Made by a program: the position numbers and the translations under genes. Below are positions 45,563-57,070 of a stretch of 64,000 nucleotides of DNA, piece after piece (the stretch's first letter is position 1; each line of letters opens with the position of its first letter). A model generated the notes under the pieces. It was not told the origin of the DNA. It was given only the letters and a program-made list of their open reading frames with translations, and did no database searches. The stretch is from Gnetum montanum (taxonomy: Eukaryota; Streptophyta; Gnetopsida; Gnetales; Gnetaceae). The stretch spans positions 445,252-509,251 of the forward strand of contig MNCI01038293.1 in the NCBI GenBank assembly GCA_015680685.1. Reading direction: 5' to 3'.

Positions 45563-48500
45563 ATGGCACCTAAAATGAAGAGGAAGAACGTGAAATTGAC
45601 AAAAAATGACGAGGTGCAAGCGAATCTACTGCATGTTTCACAGGCAGTGGTCGAAGTGAGGGACCCTACGCCTTTGAACTGGTAGGCCATTCCTTCCGTA
45701 TTTGTGTTGTTTTAGCAGTGTTTATTCCCGTGGCGTTGTTCGCGTAAATGAGGGTTTTAAATTATGGACCTCGCGTTACGACGAAGGTTTAATGGGGTGC
45801 GTCTATCACCATTATCGGGGACAAACCTTGCGCTGTTGCAAGGGTTTGGGCAATTTCGTCATGAATAGCTAAGCGTAATTTGTAGGTTTCATATATTTAA
45901 ACATGCAAATGTAAATCTAGATGTTGATCTGTTTATTACATTTTTTGTACCGTGTTATGTTAAGGCCTATCTTGATCGTCTTAGATATTGTTGGGGTTTT
46001 ATGTTGCATAAACCCAATCATGCCTAATGTCCTTCCACCGCAAACTCGGTTGCATGGGAGGGCCATATGGTTTCGAAAGGGCACGTTGGAGTTTCTGCAG
46101 TTCTTACTGCATAACTACAGTGTTATTATATGGTCTAATTTGTCAGGAGATATCGTTGGTGCCATTTTGGAGCACCTGTTAGTGGGTTCCGCACAAGGAA
46201 TTCTGGCTTTCTTGATAAACGGCGCCATCGATACTGGTCGTCCCCAGGACCGAGAACTTAGCACCCAAGGTTTGAGGTGCTTAAGTTGGATCTGGGAAAT
46301 GGCGTTGCTATCACGCATATAACACTTTGTTCGTGGCCCATCATGTCTCGACCTATTTCCAGAACCCACCAGGCACAGTGTACTACTCAAGCGGGTGAGT
46401 GTTTTTGCTGGCTGTATTGTCATTATATTATGTTTATTGTCTGTGTTTTGTAAAGCGTAAGATGAGCCTATGTGGTATGGTACAGGTTTTTTATTCATGA
46501 GAACAAGTTAGTAGGGGATGACAATAGTTTATCATGGACTGAAACGGCAATAAAGGTGTTTACCTCTACTAGTAACGTACGCGCTGGTGTCATGGGGTAG
46601 ATCGGCTTCAACATTCATGAATACCCCACCCGTTATGCTAACGCTTTCGAGAGTTGCCAGAGTTTCGGGTGGCTACATGACCACTGGACTTTAGATCCGC
46701 CCCTTACTATTGCGGACGTGCAGAGGAAGCTTCCTCCATTCCCTTTGCCCTTTGGACTTGGTAAAACTATTGTGTATTCTATTGTTGCGTGGTGTAATTG
46801 TAAATTGTGAATGTTGCATAGTAATGTTTTTGTTTGACATGTGTGTTTGTATTGCTCAGTCAGGGAATCCCGAGAGATTACCCTTACAATTTCCAACTGC
46901 GAGGCGAATACCATCCTCTTCCGCTACGGCGACATCAAGGATGCACAACGTTGGCTCGATCACACAACGGCCCCAGTTGCAGTGGTTAGTAAGATACGAG
47001 AAGCGAGGCTAATGCATTTATTTTTAGTCGCGACCCCTGATGTCCCTACCGGTGAAATGTTAACCCTGGTCAACTCCTTTAGCGAAAGGGCTAAGCGCTT
47101 TTGCACGCGTGTGCATCACGTACGTGTAAGTTTTGACATTGATGCTCAGCTCTTCGAAGACTTTTTCAGCGTCCCCTCTGACGGCCTTCCCATAGAGGAA
47201 AAGGCGAAAAGGAGTCTCGACTGCCAGAAGTGGCTAGAGGAGTGGGTAGGAGTCAAGAAGGAGCCTAAAGGGATCCCTTGTAAAAGAATTAAACTAGAAA
47301 TCGCCAAAACGATTTATCCCCTTTTTTGGGCCCGGGCTATCCCCAAAACACTCTCGCAGGGGAGGTTCCTTTCCATAGAGCAGATCAGTATTATGCAGGA
47401 GGTTATCGAAGAAGGGACCCAGTTCAATTGGGCAAGCTATTTTGTTGAGGGATTACGCACCAAGATGATCAAGCTTCGCCAGAAGCTCGAGTCTCGATTC
47501 AAAGTGCATTACACCTTCTTCATAGCCTGCCTTCGGCGTTTTGCTGAATTCTTGGTCATCCAAAGGAATGGGGTCTGGGTGCAGCAAGACCGAGACCAGC
47601 TATCCAGACCTTAGATTACCCACATTTTAAGCACCACCTGTGGATAGGATCCTTCAGAAGGGATTGGGGACTCTCTATCTTTAACGACAAGAGATTTGGC
47701 TGCGTCGCGAGTACGAGGCCTCGATAGCGTAGGTGGGATAATGCCTACTTACACTGGCGATGCCTTATGAGGGAAATGTTTGGCTACAAAAATTGTAGAG
47801 CCTTCAGCTTGGCGTAAAAGGCTTTGCTTAACCGAGGCCTCTGGAGAGCCTGGAAGTGGCACAGGTCGAACCGTGGAAGTTAGAATTCAACAGAGTAAAC
47901 CTCCGCCTGGTAAGCACGTCAGAAATGTATTGCAAGTTATGTTACGCAATGTTATTTAAGTTATTTTGAATTGTATAAATATGTACGTGATTGGTACAGC
48001 AAAACCTACGGAGCAATTGACCCCTGAGACAGGGGCAGTAATATTAAGTTGCGGAGAGGGGGCCCCAGTTTCAGAAGAAGAGGCCCCAGCTGTTAGGGTG
48101 AGCCATGCACAGGTTCTTATGCGTGAGGAGGCCCCAGCTGTTGGGATAAACGACGCATAGACTCTTGTGCGTGAAGAGAGGAAGGAGGTAGAAGATGTTG
48201 GCGGGCTCCCCACTGTTACTGGTAGAGGTAATGAGCGTGTTGGGAACTTTGAAGAATTCTATTAATAATTAGAATTTCTAACTTGACGACGTTACAGGAG
48301 AAGAGGATGTGTCCACGTCCATCGCTGTGAGCAGAGCGTGGAAAGACTTCCCTGACAAGTTCTCCTTCATGGAAGGCGTTGTCAGCGACATGATCGAGCA
48401 CCTCGAGCGCCTCGATCCTGAAGCTGGTACGCTGTAGTTTTAATAGGTTTATTTTATCATACAGTGGTAATGTGTCATATACATTGATAATGTTTGTTGT

Positions 48501-49636
48501 TAGGAGCTCGCCTTGGATGGGACCCAACGAAGCCCATTGATTTGGACACAGTGGAGCCTCCATTTGATGGGGCAGTCGTGCCACACCACATTTATGAAGA
48601 GATGCATAAATGTGCGTTACGCTCGACGCGCTCCTTATGGGAGAGTAAGGGTGTAAATAAAAACCTCTGGAAAAAGGTGCAGAGGTTAGAGCAGAAGAAT
48701 GAGTCTCTGACCAAAGAGGTCGGAGACCTAAATTCGCGATGTAAGTTCCTACAGGTGCGAGAAACGGGTGATGAGGACTTGCGTACCACTATCATTGACT
48801 ACTCCCGTTATTAGAACGCAATCAAGAACAACGTGCAAACCAGTCGGGCATTAGTGGAGTAATGGATGCAAATAGAGCTATTAGCCCGAAAAAGCCAAGA
48901 CTAGAGAGATTACTGCGCAAGTGTGCAAGAATGGGGGCAGAAGGAAAAAGACCACAAACATTTGTATAAGCGAGAAAGTATCGCTTATCGTCAACATTAT
49001 CGTGATTCTGCCGTTGAAGCCCAATCCTTACGAGTCTTCTTGGACGTCATTGGGGCATCTGAAGCTTTCAAGAAGTTTCAAGAGCAGGTGACTGTAAGTG
49101 CGTCCTCGGAAAAAGAGGTGACTCTCCCCGGGGGCCAGACTACCGTCGCCACCTTCTTCCCTAATCTGCCTTATTGGACTAGTGTGGAGAAAGGGAAAGT
49201 GAAGGCTGGAGCTGCTCTGGGAGATGGCGTGTCGTCTGATCTTAGCGAGGATGAAATCATGGAGCGCCTATGGGCTGGCTTAGAAAAGCTTCCCTTTGCT
49301 GTGGAAGCAGGGCCATCACGAGTAAGTCTAATCGCGGCTAAATCTAAATTTTCTGGTTGGTGTTGTCTGGTTTTGTTTTGCTAATATGTTTTTTGTATTT
49401 AGGTACCAGAAAAAGATAGAGAAGGCGAACCAATTGAAGAGCAAGTACAAGAAGAGGGGCGTAGTGTTGAAGAGCGTCTTCCTGTGGATCCGGTGCCAAA
49501 GGAAGAACCTCATGAAGAGGAAATTCCTCATGAAGAAATACTTCCAAGAAGAGAAGGCCCACTAGAGGACGATTTATTAGGACTAGAGCCGAACTTGAGA
49601 GATACTGGTGACAGTGACATCAGAGGAGATGTGTAA
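45563..49636 (+). pseudogene. Antisense eight-exon gene of element D (HAD-like start, coiled coil, acidic tail)
   Basis: Exons by splice signals and homology to E: 45563-45681, about 45945-46394, 46486-46760, 46860-47909, 48000-48227, 48298-48426, 48504-49321 and 49403-49636. From the exon 2 donor onward all donors are GT and acceptors AG (for example GTGAGT, GTAAGT, TTGCTCAG, TATTTAG), and the coding phase carries over correctly at every junction. Exon 1 encodes a lysine-rich MAPKMKRKNVKLTKND. Exon 2 has ILIVLDIVGVLC, then LEFLQFLLHNYSVIIWSNL, resembling the first half of FCP1/NIF-type HAD phosphatases with the second Asp of DxD missing. Exon 4 has a long helical domain (open at 46841-47614). 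Exon 7 holds a coiled coil. Exon 8 is acidic and glutamate-rich. This copy has a frameshift near 46306 and several in-frame stops. The function is unknown. Confidence 0.82.
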
Positions 49637-49759
49637 CTGTGGTTTACACATGGTTTTATTGATTAGAGTGAACAATGGTTATGCGAATGATTGAAAGACT
49701 AGCCATTTCTGGTGATTTTAAATGTTTGTTTAATTTTTGTCTTTTGCATTTTTATCTGT

Positions 49760-50110
49760 AAAGCGTAAGCGTAGTTAACAATTTTGCCTAAGTTATGTGG
49801 CAACGGAATGAAACTGCTAGTTTAAGGGCATAGCGAGCTGTCACTAGTTTTAGGCCATTGCGGGCCATCATGGTATTTGCGTAATTTGGAAACTAGTTTT
49901 AGGCCGTTACGGGCCAACATGGTTAGTTTTAGGCCATTGCAGGCCCTTTTTGCGTAATGTATAGAGCGTAATTGATGGTAACGTATTTTTTCTGCGTAGT
50001 TGGACCAAAGTGATTAACAGGCGTAAATAGTATACATAAGAGAAGTGCAGTAGCGTAAGGAATGGCAAGCGTAAACATTGAAAATTTCTATAGCGTAAAT
50101 ATGCATTGGA
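49760..50110. repeat. GCGTAA-rich stretch downstream of the antisense gene
   Basis: About ten GCGTAA or near copies in 350 bp (AGCGTAAGCGTAG, TGCGTAATTTGG, GAGCGTAATTG, GGCGTAAATAG, TAGCGTAAGG, AAGCGTAAACA, TAGCGTAAATA). It is the same word as in the D LTR palindromes, here not arranged as palindromes. Confidence 0.6.
49815..49947 (+). repeat. Stem-loop repeats after the antisense gene of element D
   Basis: Four units: one with GCTA/TAGC ends, then three of the form CTAGTTTTAGGCCNTTRCRGGCC with GGCC pairing at the loop end. They start 179 bp after the antisense stop. The same subtype sits beside the antisense gene in E (33860-34094). Confidence 0.8.
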
Positions 50111-50180
50111 TGAAAACGGATTGCTAAATGTAAATGGCGATAACTGGTAAATACACGGTAATGCACGTAAAGGCCATTAT

Positions 50181-53100
50181 TCAACCATTAATTCGCAATT
50201 GTTTCTTAATGGCCTTTACATTCGGTGTTGCGTAAGGACGGAGGGATTTATAGTCTGACTCCTCCATGCTGCCATCCTGAAATGGCGGGTTGGCCCATGC
50301 CAAACTGTCATCATTAGTTTTAGTTTGTTGAGGGGTTTGGGGATGGTTTTGATCGCCCGATGTTTCTATCTCTGAACCCTGCTCTTCTTCAATGTTATTG
50401 ATAGTCCTGGGGGTGATTTCATCACCACGTATTACGATCTCCCCTCCTGCATAGGATAGGTGTATCTCCTAATGTATTGGTGATGAAATCGCCCTCAGCT
50501 GAGCTAACCAGGACCTCCCTAAGATCAAGTTAAACCCAGGCATCTCCTCGACGACTAGGAATGTGGCCTCCGTTGGGAATTGATCCCCTGCCATGAACTC
50601 GATACGCACCGTCCCCTTGACCTAAACCCTTGCTCCATTGAACGACTTCACGCATGTTGTCGTTGTGGGAATGATCTGGTCGACCAGACCTAACCTATCC
50701 ACGATGGGATAAGGAATGACATTTGTTGCTGCGCCGTCGTCCACATGCACCCTCCGGATCCAGTACTGACCAACCCGAATGGTAATGAACATGGGTTCAA
50801 TTGTCACTTGACCTTTCTCAGGATCACCCTTGATGGACTCGTCATGAAAGGTCAACGAGGTAGGCTTAGGTTGTTCAGCTTCGGAAGGAAACATGACAAC
50901 GTGTATCGCTTCCTCCTTCGCTGGTAAGCTATCATCCACAGGTATGGATGTCAACATGCGGACATAGCCTCACGGTGTTCTTGTAATGTCATGAGCAGGT
51001 CATAGAGGCTCAGCGTTGTATTTTTTTGTTTCAGAGCCCGCTTGACCTGCGTAAACGCGTCGAGGAGTTCCTTCTCTCGGATAGGCTATTTATTCCCCCT
51101 GTTTTCTTCCATTCGTCCTAAGAGACAGATTTCCCAAGGTGGAACGGTGTTAGTTGGGGGGTTGTTCTTTTTCTTACCAAGAGGAGGTTGCTATGTTTCT
51201 GCACCTTTATTGTGCCTCTGAGGTACAAGCAAAGGCATAGAGGCCAGGGGCTTAGGCTTAGGGAAGCCAAGCATAAGGTGGTCTTTTGTAGCGTTAACAA
51301 GCGGGTCTTCTCCCTTTTGTTTGTCAGGTGATGGCTGGTGGTTTTGGTTAGAGGTCTACCCCTGCTTAAGAGGAGCAGCTAGTGGTCTTGGCACCCTGAT
51401 GATGAAAGGTGCCCTAGGCATGAGCACAGACGAGGCCGCGGCTTTACTGTTATTGCGTGGCTGAATGGCATTATGAGAAGGTGCCCGAATGATAAAAGGT
51501 GGCCTTGAGACGCCACCAGCTGCCGATGAAGAGTTTTCCCCCCTTTGTGAGTTGGTAGGTACTCGCAAAACAAAAGGTTGTTTAGGTGGTACTTTCCTCT
51601 CACTGTTTGTACTCACCACATTGATTGTATAGGGTGCGTTGTTTGCATTCAACGGATACTTATACACGTGCAATGCTTGGTTTTCCAGACGCGTTGAACT
51701 ACTGCCGTCTAGTTTTAAATGATCATCGTCGATCATGCGTTGAATGTCGTCCTTCAACGCCCAGCAGTAATCTGTGTCGTGACCACACAACTGGTGGTAG
51801 TCACAGAAATGGTCCAGTCTGAAAGATTTCAGAACTGGTGAATCGTTAGGTAGGGCTAAAGAAGGATTCTTCAACAGTTCGCAATGACGTCTGTGACGCT
51901 TCAAAGCTTCTTCAGATACCTTCTTGGGTTGAATGTATCCTGCCCGTAATAATTGTTTCAACAGTTCTGAGTGTTTTACAAGCAAGGTTGTATACTTTGA
52001 ACGATCCTTAAGCTCAAAATTTGGTTTTGGCTGGGGGGTCCCTTCAGGGGCAGCTGTGTCTTGGCTGGTGCTACCCACACTGGCCGTGGTCTCAGAAGGC
52101 ATCGTGGGTGCCTTCTTGTTCTTGTTCTTTGTGCCCTCAGCCAGCGCAGCTACTGTCGTTGTCGTCACTTTACCTTTGTCCTTGCTTGTGAGCGTTCTTG
52201 TAGGCGACATACGCCGGGTCTTTGCTAGCCTCTGCAGCATCTTGGATGCTTTTAGTTTGGGCGAAGGCCTGGTGTAAAGAGTTAGGGGAAAGATAATACA
52301 GTTTTGACTTGATAAATTCATTGACTGCTCCTTTGAAGATGGCCAGTAAGTGTGGCTACGCAATTGGCTCACGGATGTCATTCAAGGTAATACTCTAGCG
52401 CTGTATAAATTTCTGGACTGGTTCGAGAGGGTCTTGTTTCACTCCCATGAGTTGGTCTAACGTGACTTCTAGCTTTAAGTTGTATTTAAAGCAAGTCACG
52501 AATTGTGTCAGAAGCTCTTCCAAAGTTGAAATGGAAGAGCATGGGAAGGCTCGATACCAATCTAAAGCTTTCCCTGTCAAAGACATAGCAAAGACACGGA
52601 TAATCGTGTGAGGCCACTGTTGAAACAACAAGGACTCGGATCTGAAGGTGACCAAGTGAGCGTTAGGATCCTCCTCCCCATTATACTTGGTAAAATGAGG
52701 TAAGGACATCCCTTGTGGCAACGATAGCATGGGGACCGCTGGACTAATAGGATCATCTTGGTAGAAATCCATGATGTGTATGGTGTCTGAGTCGGTAGCC
52801 TTGAGGTGTCTAACCTTCTCGATGAGGATTTGAATAAGTAAAAAGGCTTGATCCAGACCCGTTGATGGAGGTGTCTGGGCAGGAGGAGCAGGGAGCTAAC
52901 CTGGAAAAGTTGTGCCAGGTAGCGGAAATGGTGAGATGGTTTGGCCGGTAGACGGTGGGGTAGGGATCCTCGCAAATTGGGGTGATTGTGAGGACCACCA
53001 CCCACTGGTTTGAGAAGAGAGGTTAGTCGCCGCTGGCTGCACGGGATAAGGATAAGGATATTGCGGAACTATCTATGGAATATGCATTACGGGTGCAACA

Positions 53101-53966
53101 GAGGGTTGCACACCATATACCGCAGACTGGTTATGTTGTGCCACGGGGGTGGTCCATTGACTCGTGGTAGGCTGTTGGATGTATGTCTGTGGCTGAACGG
53201 CAGCCGCAATTTGTTGGGTTGGAGGGGGCGGTAGCGATAAAGTCTACACCGGGCAAGTTATGGATATGGCATGAGGTTGGATCTGAGGGATGAAATGGGG
53301 AACGGTAGACGTTGGGACCATCGACGAAATGCTGATGACGCGTGGTGATGAGACCGCCCCCATGTTATTGTGGAATATTTGCACTTGCAACTCAGATGGC
53401 TGCGTAATGGCTTGCGGAATGACAGGGATGTGTGTCTGTGTGGTCATGGTTGTATTAAGAGGGGCTACTTCTCCGTTGAGAGGGAACAATGAGTTGACAT
53501 AAGTATGGGGACTAAGAGTGTGATATGAATGTTCAGACTGGGCTGCAAGTTCATCATCCTCTTCCTCCCCATTCTGGGGTTCCATCATAACGCGTGTAGC
53601 CTGGCTCTTAGCCATGACCAACTGTGTTATAATTTCATGGTAATGTTCTATTAAAGGAATGATGTCATAGGTTGTTGTGGTAAAATCCTGACCCCCATGG
53701 TGGATCATCTCAAAGTTTCGTTTCGCCTCGATCTCGGCTCAGCTAAGGACAAGCTTCGCCTGGATCTTAATGCAGATGAAGTTGTATTCTTCAAGCGTCA
53801 CGACGATGAAAACAGGATCTTTGCCCTACAATCTCAATGACCGACGCGATGGTCCTTGAGGTCCTGCTACACCAGAAGCTGGTCTGGTTACAACGATGGG
53901 GTTCACAGATGTGGCACCCGAGTCAATGGCAATCATAGCAGAGGTGGTTGTGGATGCGGAATCCAT
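50181..53966 (-). pseudogene. Element D gag-protease (nearly intact, several stops)
   Basis: Starts MDSASTTTSAMIAID at 53966, 231 bp after the primer site. Gag: an N-terminal part (53708-53244), the retrotransposon gag domain (52772-52395: PHFTKYNGEEDPNAHL, LTGKALDWYRAF, LMGVKQDPLEPVQKFIQR), a lysine-rich linker, and a zinc-knuckle-like CDYHQLCGHDTDYC (51764-51805) typical of Tat gag. Protease: RRVHVDDGAATNVIPYP (around 50730; usually D-T/S-G, here DDG) and LILGRSWLAQL. It ends VKAIKKQLRING with a stop at 50181. It is not fused to reverse transcriptase: the antisense gene lies between. Confidence 0.88.
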
Positions 53967-54196
53967 TGATCTAATAGGTTAATGACGACAAATAACTAGA
54001 TCTAAAAGGCAGTGGACAAAAAAGATTGCTATGAAGCTTTCTACCCTGTAGGATTCCAAAGGAATCGTTACTGTAACCGATCTACACCACACAATATTTC
54101 GTAAACTTCCCGGAGGTATTACGTTCATGTTTTTTCGGCAACATGGGTGTAGATCGCTAACAGGGCTACCCATAAAAATATGAATCGGAGCCTGGG

Positions 54197-54213
54197 CCCT
54201 CCTTCTAGCGCCA
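54197..54213 (-). promoter_or_regulatory. Primer binding site of element D
   Basis: On the element strand TGGCGCTAGAAGGAGGG lies a few bases inside the 5' LTR. The TGGCGCTAGAAGGAGGG type recurs next to the 5' LTR of many plant Ty3/gypsy elements. The complementary tRNA cannot be named safely. Confidence 0.75.
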
Positions 54214-54219
54214 GAAAAC

Positions 54220-55758
54220 TGTAACGACGGAAAAAGTCGGCAGTTGAAAAATACCAACAAAATTCTGTGTACATAGTTTTAACCACGAATCCGTGCGAGG
54301 GCTATGCTGGAAAACAAATCCGTAGCGCCCTGAATGGTCTTGTCGATTAGACAGGGACTTACTAAATCAGTAAACCGATGGGGATTATGAATATTTTGTG
54401 GAACGATTTGATTCAACGAGTTGCAAAATGAGAGAAAAACAATGTAGATAAAAGGAATCAGACACGAGAGAAACACGTGATTTCAAGATCTATGCTTTGA
54501 CTCAAAAAATGAATATTTTGTATACCAAGTTACACTGGGGAAACCCTGATTGTCTTGTGTGGAAAAAACACAAAATATCAAGAAAACTGTCTAAGCAGAA
54601 GAACAGAATGGAGTCCAATCTACCTCATAGGCCAGAGATGGGATGCAAGGAAAGTCAATTTCTGACGAATATTGATCAACTGCTTCTGATCAATAGAACT
54701 CACAAGCCACACTAGATGATCTCTTGGTCTTTGATCTACTCTTTTTGCCTTGGGTAGTCTCTACTCGGAATTGCCGACGATGACCAACGGAGAAAGTTGT
54801 GTCTTCGCCAAAAGGCCAATCGCTGCTGCTACCAATGTTCAAGCCAAAATGTTTTTTATCTCTATTGAAAGATGGTGCTGCCCAAAAGATGGCCAAAAGT
54901 GCTGCCCTCTTTCTCTGTCTCTCTGTGTCTGTCTCAGTCCTTTTTTCTCTTTTCTTCGCCAATTGTGATATTTATAGGTTTGACAATATGTGGAGAAGGC
55001 ATGGCTGTGATGACACGTGTTCCAAACCTTTTTGAAGATCGTTGACTTGACCATTCTTGTGTTGAAATTCGTGACTATGCACAATACGTGCATCTGCGTA
55101 TTGTGCATATGAATGACAAATGTGGATCGGGCATGTCTCAGTTGATTTAGGGCTACATTATGCTCGTACGCATTGCGTCGCGTGCAAGAGCGTAATAAAG
55201 CATAAAAGTAATGTACTTAAGTTGCTTTACGCTCATTCACACCGTCGAGTGTAGTGAAGCATAAACAATGATTAACTTGACGATGAATTACGCTGACGTA
55301 CGCTGCGTTGCGTAATGAGCATAAGGTGATCAATCTGCAAGAAAGAGAGAAAAAGTTGATCTGCTGCGCTTCCTTTGGATTCTCTTTGATGTTTTCGAAG
55401 CTCATTACGCTGCCTTGCGTAACAGAGCGTAAATCTGCCCTTGCACAAAAGACCTAGCAAAATACACGAGGGATCGCATATTATGCTGCTTAGGCCTTAG
55501 GCCTCGCCAATTCTGCTGAAGTAAACCGCTTTCTAGTATCAAACTATATTCCGCTAAGCATCATTACGCTATGTTGCGTACTATAGCGTAAAGATGGAAA
55601 ACATAGCAAGATAGGAAATCTGCAAAAAGGAAACTGAAGTCCTAATGCCACGTGCCTCCTTGCCTTGTCTTGTTCTCTTTTCTGGAACTCTTTCATGTAT
55701 TCTTGTCTGGATCGCGAATCTTCGCCTGAAGCCGACTTACAATTTTCACAGTGTTTCA
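54220..55758 (-). repeat. Element D 5' LTR
   Basis: Upstream LTR in element orientation (minus). It matches 38412-39963, with differences mainly C/T and G/A, many at CG. On the minus strand it starts TGAAACACTGTG and ends CCGTCGTTACA. A TATA box CCTATAAATATCAC (minus, core at 54969-54976) would start the element RNA. Confidence 0.92.
54969..54976 (-). promoter_or_regulatory. TATA box of the element D 5' LTR
   Basis: TATAAATA on the minus strand in CCTATAAATATCACAATTGG. The other LTR has CTTATAAATATCAC. It lies downstream of the palindrome array in element orientation, so the array is in U3. Confidence 0.6.
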
Positions 55759-55763
55759 GCAGT

Positions 55764-56830
55764 GTTCTATCAATCCTTCGCAGAGGCCACACAGCACAAG
55801 ATTCAAAAGGCCTTGGATCAGACCTGCTAGAAGAATGTCTAATTGACTACAGAAAATTATCACCTATGGAATGTTGATGTGCACAAGTAATAATTAATAG
55901 ATTTCATCCATCAACAATAGGAGCAACTAGCCAGAGCAAACACAAAATTGAGAAGATTGACAGTAGAAAATAGGAATCTCTCCATGGAGGAGGTGCGCAC
56001 CCTTTGCTAGAAAATTGCAATTGAGGTAGCCACCTAGAAATCTGAAGCTCTCAAATCTAAGAAAGTCAGATCATTATAGAGAACAAGTCGATCTACAAAA
56101 GGAGGTAAACAAAAAATACATCTAGCTGACGAAGGCGAATGCAAATGAAGCCCTCCAGCAACTCCAACAAGGTAGAGAAGTTTGACAACCCATTGTTGAT
56201 GGGATAGATGCCTACAACAAGGTGGAAATCTGCACAAAGAAGTTACAAATCAAGGAAATGATGGAGTATATGGAGCTTTCTAATCTCTATTATGCAAATT
56301 TGACCATGTTAACTGTCAGATGGCTGCGGTTAGAGCTCGAGAAGTAGTTGGCTAGCTTGTACTTGTTGTATGAGGTAGAGTTCAAGAATCACAAGGACGT
56401 CAAGCAAAAGCTTGTGATGGCAAACACTGAACTCGAGGTTCTCAAGGCACAATTCATTGATCAACGATCAACTACCGACAACCTGGCCAAAAGGATGAAT
56501 GACTACCAGGAGCTGTAGGATGCAGTTAGGGTGTTTGACATCAAACACAAACAATTCACTGCTTGGTTTGTTAATGTAAAGGAGATGTTCTCGATAATGC
56601 CCTATCTATGGGATGTCCTCATTTTGATCGACATTGGTAATGTCGCATGGACTGTGAATGATCCCTGAACTAAGGAGGAGAAGATGAAGAGATTACTTAA
56701 TGCCTTTCACCTTCCACCAGAGGTTGCAGCTATAGCAGGATAGCCATAGCCACCTTAGCTACTGCACATGCCTGGAGCCGACGAAGGTCCTTCAGAGCCT
56801 CAAGAGTCGCCACTACCTGGGATTGTTTAA
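55764..56830 (+). pseudogene. Element B ORF3, second part (coiled coil and C-terminus)
   Basis: Continues the frame cut at 38411. Helical, charge-rich sequence with LVMANTELEVLKAQFIDQR and NLAKRMNDYQEL predicts a coiled coil. The end has KEMFSIMPYLWDVLI, KEEKMKRLLNAFHLPPE and EGPSEPQESPLPGIV before a stop at 56828-56830. A (10040-10238) and G (minus, 60580-60960) have matching ends. Several stops interrupt it. Confidence 0.65.
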
Positions 56831-57061
56831 TCTTCTCCACCATCTTCATGTAATCAGAGGATGTACTATCCAAATTTTTATAGAGTCATGTCATGGTGTT
56901 TAATTTTATGTCATAAACACCACAATTTTTTGTAATTTGTGTGATCTATACACTCGGGCACTCAATTTTGTCAATTTAGTTTGGTTTGTTAAAAAGTCAG
57001 TAAATAATCCCATACCTTTCCAATTTTGTAAAGGAACTTGATGACGAGTTTTCATTTAGTC
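56831..57061 (+). other. Element B 3' untranslated spacer
   Basis: Short non-coding sequence between ORF3 and the polypurine tract, with TGATGACGAGTTTTCATTTAGTC, which also occurs beside the LTRs of A and G. Confidence 0.6.
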
Positions 57062-57070
57062 ATGGGGATA
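57062..57070 (+). promoter_or_regulatory. Polypurine tract of element B
   Basis: ATGGGGATA immediately before the 3' LTR; ATGGGGGTA in element A. Confidence 0.65.

Larger units (their letters stand above)
38412..55758 (-). mobile_element. Element D: Tat-lineage LTR retrotransposon carrying an antisense gene
   Basis: A 17,347-bp insertion in minus orientation, LTRs 1,552 and 1,539 bp, TSD GCAGT. In element order (right to left): 5' LTR, primer site, gag-protease, GGCC stem-loops, antisense gene, one stem-loop unit, pol (reverse transcriptase, RNase H, second RNase H, integrase), stem-loop array, polypurine tract, 3' LTR. It is the youngest large element here: the LTRs differ by only a few to several per cent by eye, mostly transitions, and long open frames remain. 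The dual RNase H and position of the extra gene point to the Tat/Ogre group. Confidence 0.92.

Noticed and set aside
52577-53234. Several frames on both strands over gag of element D
   Set aside because: Shadows of gag in other frames, except the minus-strand 52772-52395 frame, which carries the gag domain and is counted in gag-protease.
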